Assembly: GCF_000960475.2 (NCBI RefSeq)
Contig: NZ_JZDQ02000005.1
Coordinates: 1-64,000 of the forward strand
Reading direction: 5' to 3'
Length of the DNA: 64,000 nucleotides
Origin: Nocardioides luteus
GTDB taxonomy: Bacteria; Actinomycetota; Actinomycetes; Propionibacteriales; Nocardioidaceae
A program made the translations under genes and the position numbers. The notes beneath the pieces are model-generated. The model did no database searches. It was not told where the DNA came from and was given only the letters and a program-made list of their open reading frames with translations. How positions within the stretch are numbered: the stretch's first letter is position 1; each line of letters begins with the position of its first letter. Positions 59,963 through 64,000 of this stretch are shown piece by piece.

Positions 59963-61054
59963 GTGACGAGCGTGTCCGGCCTGTGGTGTCACCTCCAGCG
60001 CCACGGCGTGGTGCTGATCTGGCTGCCGGTCCTGCTGCTCTTTCCGCTGCTGAACCTCTCCGACGGGGTGCTGCCGGCGGTCGGCCAGGTCGCTCTGGTG
60101 CTGGGGATCGCCGCCGTCGCGGTCGCCCTCGTGGTCACCGGGCGTGTGCCCGTCCTGCTGCCCGCCCTCGTCGTCCTGATCGTGCTCGCTGCGATGCAGG
60201 GTGAGGGCTGGCAGACCGTGTGGGGAGTGCTGGCCATCGTCTCGCCGGCGGTTCTGCGCGGCTGGCGCCTGCTGGTCGCCATCGCCGCGGCCACGGTCGG
60301 GGTCGCGGTCTCGATCGCGCTGATCGAAGGCGTCGGCGACGCCTACCTGCTCAGTGTCGGTGGCACCCTCCTCAGCGGCATCACCACGACCTCGTTCCTG
60401 CGTCTCATCGAGGCCGTCGAGCAGCTCCGCCGCACCCGCGAGGAGCTCGCTCGCGCGGCCGTCGCCGAGGAGCGCGCCCGGATGTCCCGCGATCTCCATG
60501 ACCTGCTCGGCCACACCCTGAGCGTGATGGTCGTCAAGGCCGAGGCCGTACGCCGCCTGGCGGCTCGTGACCCGGAGGCCGCGGCTGCGCACGCGGCCGA
60601 CATCGAGGAGGTCGGGCGTGCCGCCCTGGCCGACGTGCGGGTCGCGGTCGACCAGATGAAGACGCTCTCCCTGGCCGAGGAGCTCGACGGCGCACTCCGA
60701 GCACTCGACGCCGCCGGGATCCGTACGTCGGCGACCCCTGCTCCGTTCGAGGTCCCCGACATCGCCGGTCAGGCGCTCGCCTGGGTCGTGCGCGAGGGGA
60801 CCACGAACGTACTCCGTCACTCCGGGGCGGCCAGCTGCCGCTTCGAGCTCACCGCGGACGACGGTGAGTTCCGGCTCGCCGTGATCGATGACGGGGTGGG
60901 CGGTCCGGTGGGTGAGGTCGGCTCGAACGGACCGGGGGAGAGAGCCGGCGGGCTCGAGGGCCTGCGGCAGCGGCTGCGCGCGGTCGACGGGCGGCTCGAC
61001 GTACGTGCTGGGGCCGAAGGCTTCCGCCTCGAGGCGAGGGTGCCGGCATCGTGA
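59963..61054 (+). CDS. DesK-like sensor histidine kinase
   Basis: This is a 363-residue HisKA_3 kinase. Five to six N-terminal membrane segments span about 18-145, followed by the phosphorylated His179 (RMSRDLHDLLGHTLSVMVVK) and a HATPase with VIDDGVGG and GLEGLRQRL. The compact membrane sensor resembles DesK, which reads membrane thickness or temperature. It is translationally coupled (GTGA) to its response regulator. Confidence 0.9.
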   Translation: MTSVSGLWCHLQRHGVVLIWLPVLLLFPLLNLSDGVLPAVGQVALVLGIAAVAVALVVTGRVPVLLPALVVLIVLAAMQGEGWQTVWGVLAIVSPAVLRGWRLLVAIAAATVGVAVSIALIEGVGDAYLLSVGGTLLSGITTTSFLRLIEAVEQLRRTREELARAAVAEERARMSRDLHDLLGHTLSVMVVKAEAVRRLAARDPEAAAAHAADIEEVGRAALADVRVAVDQMKTLSLAEELDGALRALDAAGIRTSATPAPFEVPDIAGQALAWVVREGTTNVLRHSGAASCRFELTADDGEFRLAVIDDGVGGPVGEVGSNGPGERAGGLEGLRQRLRAVDGRLDVRAGAEGFRLEARVPAS

Positions 61055-61659
61055 TCCGCATCCTGCTCGCCGAGGACCAGGCGATGATGCGCGGCGCGCT
61101 CGCCGTGCTGCTCGGGCTCGAGGATGATCTCGAGGTGGTGGCCCAGGTCGGCACCGGCACCGAGATCGTGCCGACCGCGCTCGAGGTGCGCCCCGATGTG
61201 GCTCTGCTCGACATCGAGCTGCCCGGGATCAGCGGGCTCGAGGCCGCGCGTGAGCTGGCCGCGCGTATCCCGGAGTGCCGGGTGATGATCCTGACGACGT
61301 TCTCCCGGCCCGGCTACGTTCGCGAGGCGATGGCTGCGGGCGCGGTCGGCTTCCTGGTCAAGGACGGGCCGGTCGAGGAGCTGGCCGACGCGATCCGCCG
61401 GGTGCTCCGCGGCGAGACGGTCCTCGACGCCGACCTGGCCGCCGCCACGCTCCGTGCCGCGCCGAACCCGCTGACCGCACGCGAGCGCGACGTGCTCGCG
61501 GCCTCCGAGGACGGGTCGAGGATCGCCGACATCGCCGGCAGGCTCTTCCTCTCGCCGAGCACCGTGCGCAACTACCTCTCCGCCGCGATCGGCAAGACCG
61601 GCACGCGCAACAAGACCGAGGCCGCTCTCGCCGCCCGGCGCAATGGCTGGCTGGGCTGA
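61051..61659 (+). CDS. NarL-family response regulator (DesR-like)
   Basis: This is a 202-residue partner of the preceding kinase. The receiver domain starts MIRILLAEDQAMMRGAL with phosphoacceptor Asp54 (ALLDIELPGI) and Lys in GFLVKDG; the helix-turn-helix is LTARERDVLAA and STVRNYLSAAIGKTG. Its stop codon lies inside the first copy of a 17-bp tandem repeat, so the last codons are part of that repeat. No desaturase gene is in view. Confidence 0.92.
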   Translation: MIRILLAEDQAMMRGALAVLLGLEDDLEVVAQVGTGTEIVPTALEVRPDVALLDIELPGISGLEAARELAARIPECRVMILTTFSRPGYVREAMAAGAVGFLVKDGPVEELADAIRRVLRGETVLDADLAAATLRAAPNPLTARERDVLAASEDGSRIADIAGRLFLSPSTVRNYLSAAIGKTGTRNKTEAALAARRNGWLG

Positions 61660-61703
61660 TCTTCGGGCGGGGCTGATCTTCTGGCGGGGCTGATCTTCTG
61701 GCT
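61653..61703. repeat. Three tandem 17-bp repeats overlapping the response regulator stop
   Basis: Copies of GGGCTGATCTTCTGGCG (first copy with GGGCG) start at 61653, 61670 and 61687, followed by a partial GGGC. The stop codon of the response regulator is within copy one, and each copy repeats an in-register TGATC. It looks like a recent local expansion. Confidence 0.8.
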
Positions 61704-61717
61704 GGGCAGAACAGCGG

Positions 61718-61853
61718 GTGAACGAAAATTCCTTCACCACGAGATGGTGAATGAAAGTTCGTTCACCGGGAGAGGGTGAATGAAAGTTCGTTCACCCCGA
61801 GATCGCGAATGAAACTTCGTTCACCCTGCGACGGCGAACGAATTTTCGTTCAC
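61718..61853. repeat. Five 20-bp palindromes at an exact 29-bp pitch
   Basis: Palindromes start at 61718, 61747, 61776, 61805 and 61834. The consensus is GTGAATGAAAGTTCGTTCAC, with arms GTGAACGAA-like and TTCGTTCAC-like, separated by nine variable bases (such as CGGGAGAGG or CCCGAGATC). Copies differ at matching positions in both arms in places. It lies between convergent genes, downstream of both. Direct function is unknown. Confidence 0.9.
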
Positions 61854-61920
61854 CTCCGTGGCGACATCCCCCGGAGCAGCCCCGGGTGGCGTCGAGCGGA
61901 GCCCCGGCTTCCGTGCTTCG

Positions 61921-62367
61921 TCAGGCCGGCGACAGCGATCCGAGCGCGTGCACGAGCGGCGCGAGCTCGGGGATCTCGGCGGCCTCGTCGAGTGCCGTAC
62001 GCAGCACCTCGTCGTGCAGCGGCCGAGCCTTCTTCAGCAGGGCCCGTCCGGCCGGCGTGAGCTCGGTGTAGATGCCGCGCCGGTCGTCGGCGCAGAGGAT
62101 CCGGGTGAGGAGGTTGCGGTTCTCCAGGCGGGTGACCAGGCGGGTCGTGGCCGAGGAGGAGAGGGCCGCGGCGCGGGCCAGCTGCTGCATGCGCATGTGC
62201 CAGCCGTCCTGGCGGCTGAGCGCGTCGAGGACGGTGAACTCGACGACCGAGAGGCCGTGCTCGCGCTGCAGCGCCTTCTCCAGCGCGGCCTCGATCAGGC
62301 CGTGCACGGCCGCCAGCGTGCGCCAGCCCTGAGCACGGATCTCGACGGCGTCGTCTGCGATTCCCAT
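61921..62367 (-). CDS. MarR-family transcriptional regulator
   Basis: This is a 148-residue winged-helix regulator. HGLSVVEFTVLDALSRQ, QQLARAAALSSSATTRLVTRLENRNLL (recognition helix) and the wing DDRRGIYTELTPAGRALL are characteristic. ATG 62367 has GGAGG four bases upstream. It is divergent from the MFS transporter and should bind the CGCGTGCAACTA repeats between them. It is downstream of the tandem palindrome array. Confidence 0.92.
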   Translation of the reverse strand: MGIADDAVEIRAQGWRTLAAVHGLIEAALEKALQREHGLSVVEFTVLDALSRQDGWHMRMQQLARAAALSSSATTRLVTRLENRNLLTRILCADDRRGIYTELTPAGRALLKKARPLHDEVLRTALDEAAEIPELAPLVHALGSLSPA

Positions 62368-62420
62368 GGGTCCTCCTTCGTGGACACCTCCAAGCATACC
62401 CGAGTTGCGCGGATAGTGCG

Positions 62421-62455
62421 CGCGTGCAACTATAAATACGAAGCGCGTGCAACTA
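62421..62455. promoter_or_regulatory. Direct repeats in the MarR/MFS divergent promoter
   Basis: CGCGTGCAACTA occurs at 62421 and 62444, 23 bp apart, with inverted AGTTGC at 62403 pairing with the first copy. They sit midway between the two divergent starts and are likely MarR-family operator sites. Confidence 0.6.
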
Positions 62456-62507
62456 CTGCGCACGCGGACTATCGACAGACGCAACCCGTCTCGACCAAGG
62501 AGCATCC

Positions 62508-64000
<1,493 letters not shown>

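Noticed and set aside
61718..61853. CRISPR array
   Set aside because: The repeated part is a palindrome of 20 bp and the intervals are only nine bases, far too short for spacers; no cas gene is present.

Overview
The window reads as a chromosomal segment of a high-GC actinobacterium, most likely a Nocardioides-like member of the Propionibacteriales. Evidence: uniformly GC-rich codon use, many GTG starts, frequent GTACG words, a mycothiol-conjugate amidase gene (mca), a fused cydDC gene, a SARP regulator, a DevR/DevS-type pair and a 6C-type RNA. No rRNA operon, prophage, integrase, IS transposase, cas gene or plasmid replication gene was seen.

Layout. 1-4.1 kb: cell division and housekeeping (FtsB-like, DUF501, ppx, an Ala/Lys-rich protein, a double-ACT protein, def). 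4.1-4.7 kb: an unusual short tRNA-Leu(UAA) overlapped on the same strand by an HNH endonuclease gene. 4.8-7.2 kb: aldo/keto reductase plus membrane protein, divergent from a TetR gene with two perfect operators. 7.3-11.3 kb: Bax-inhibitor-like protein, exported SGNH hydrolase, cbs, lipoprotein. 11.3-22.8 kb: LuxR ATPase regulator, a 6C-like RNA, cydA-cydB-cydDC, and a DevR-type regulator convergent with its GAF-domain kinase. 22.9-29.8 kb: YchJ, a SARP regulator translationally coupled to a MoxR-like ATPase, and a VWA protein. 29.9-36.3 kb: transporter, YigZ, acetyltransferases, SDR, DapB-like oxidoreductase, DinB protein, msrA. 36.4-44.2 kb: metB, GlmL-like protein, AI-2E transporter, ilvA, greA, DUF4307, mca and a small membrane protein. 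44.2-49.6 kb: TerD, a secreted GH5 glycosidase, a multidomain phosphoribosyltransferase/StiP/PELOTA protein and a PfkB kinase. 49.6-59.4 kb: a MarR-GNAT fusion, Vgb-like protein, tRNA-His, orn, a DsbA-like protein and assorted enzymes. 59.5-64 kb: a DesK/DesR-like three-gene operon, a tandem palindrome array, MarR, an MFS transporter and a truncated aldo/keto reductase.

The gene order SGNH hydrolase / cbs ... metB / greA / DUF4307 / mca / small membrane protein resembles, from memory, the Mycobacterium tuberculosis Rv1075c-Rv1083 neighbourhood. Here it is split by about 25 kb carrying the cyd, DevRS, SARP and MoxR-VWA genes.

The most unusual signal is a family of four palindromic arrays (8.25, 17.75, 18.48 and 33.14 kb). 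Each has several copies of a 17-bp unit close to GTCGGCCGAGRCGTCAC at a strict 21-bp pitch, then a short centre, then the same unit in reverse complement at the same pitch. Two arrays are intergenic. Two lie inside cydDC, in interdomain linkers, read in different frames, so the conserved entity is the nucleic acid and not the peptide. A second, unrelated array at 61.7 kb has five 20-bp palindromes at an exact 29-bp pitch. I do not recognise either element. Coordinates, periods and base matches were read by eye, and no alignment or database search was run.
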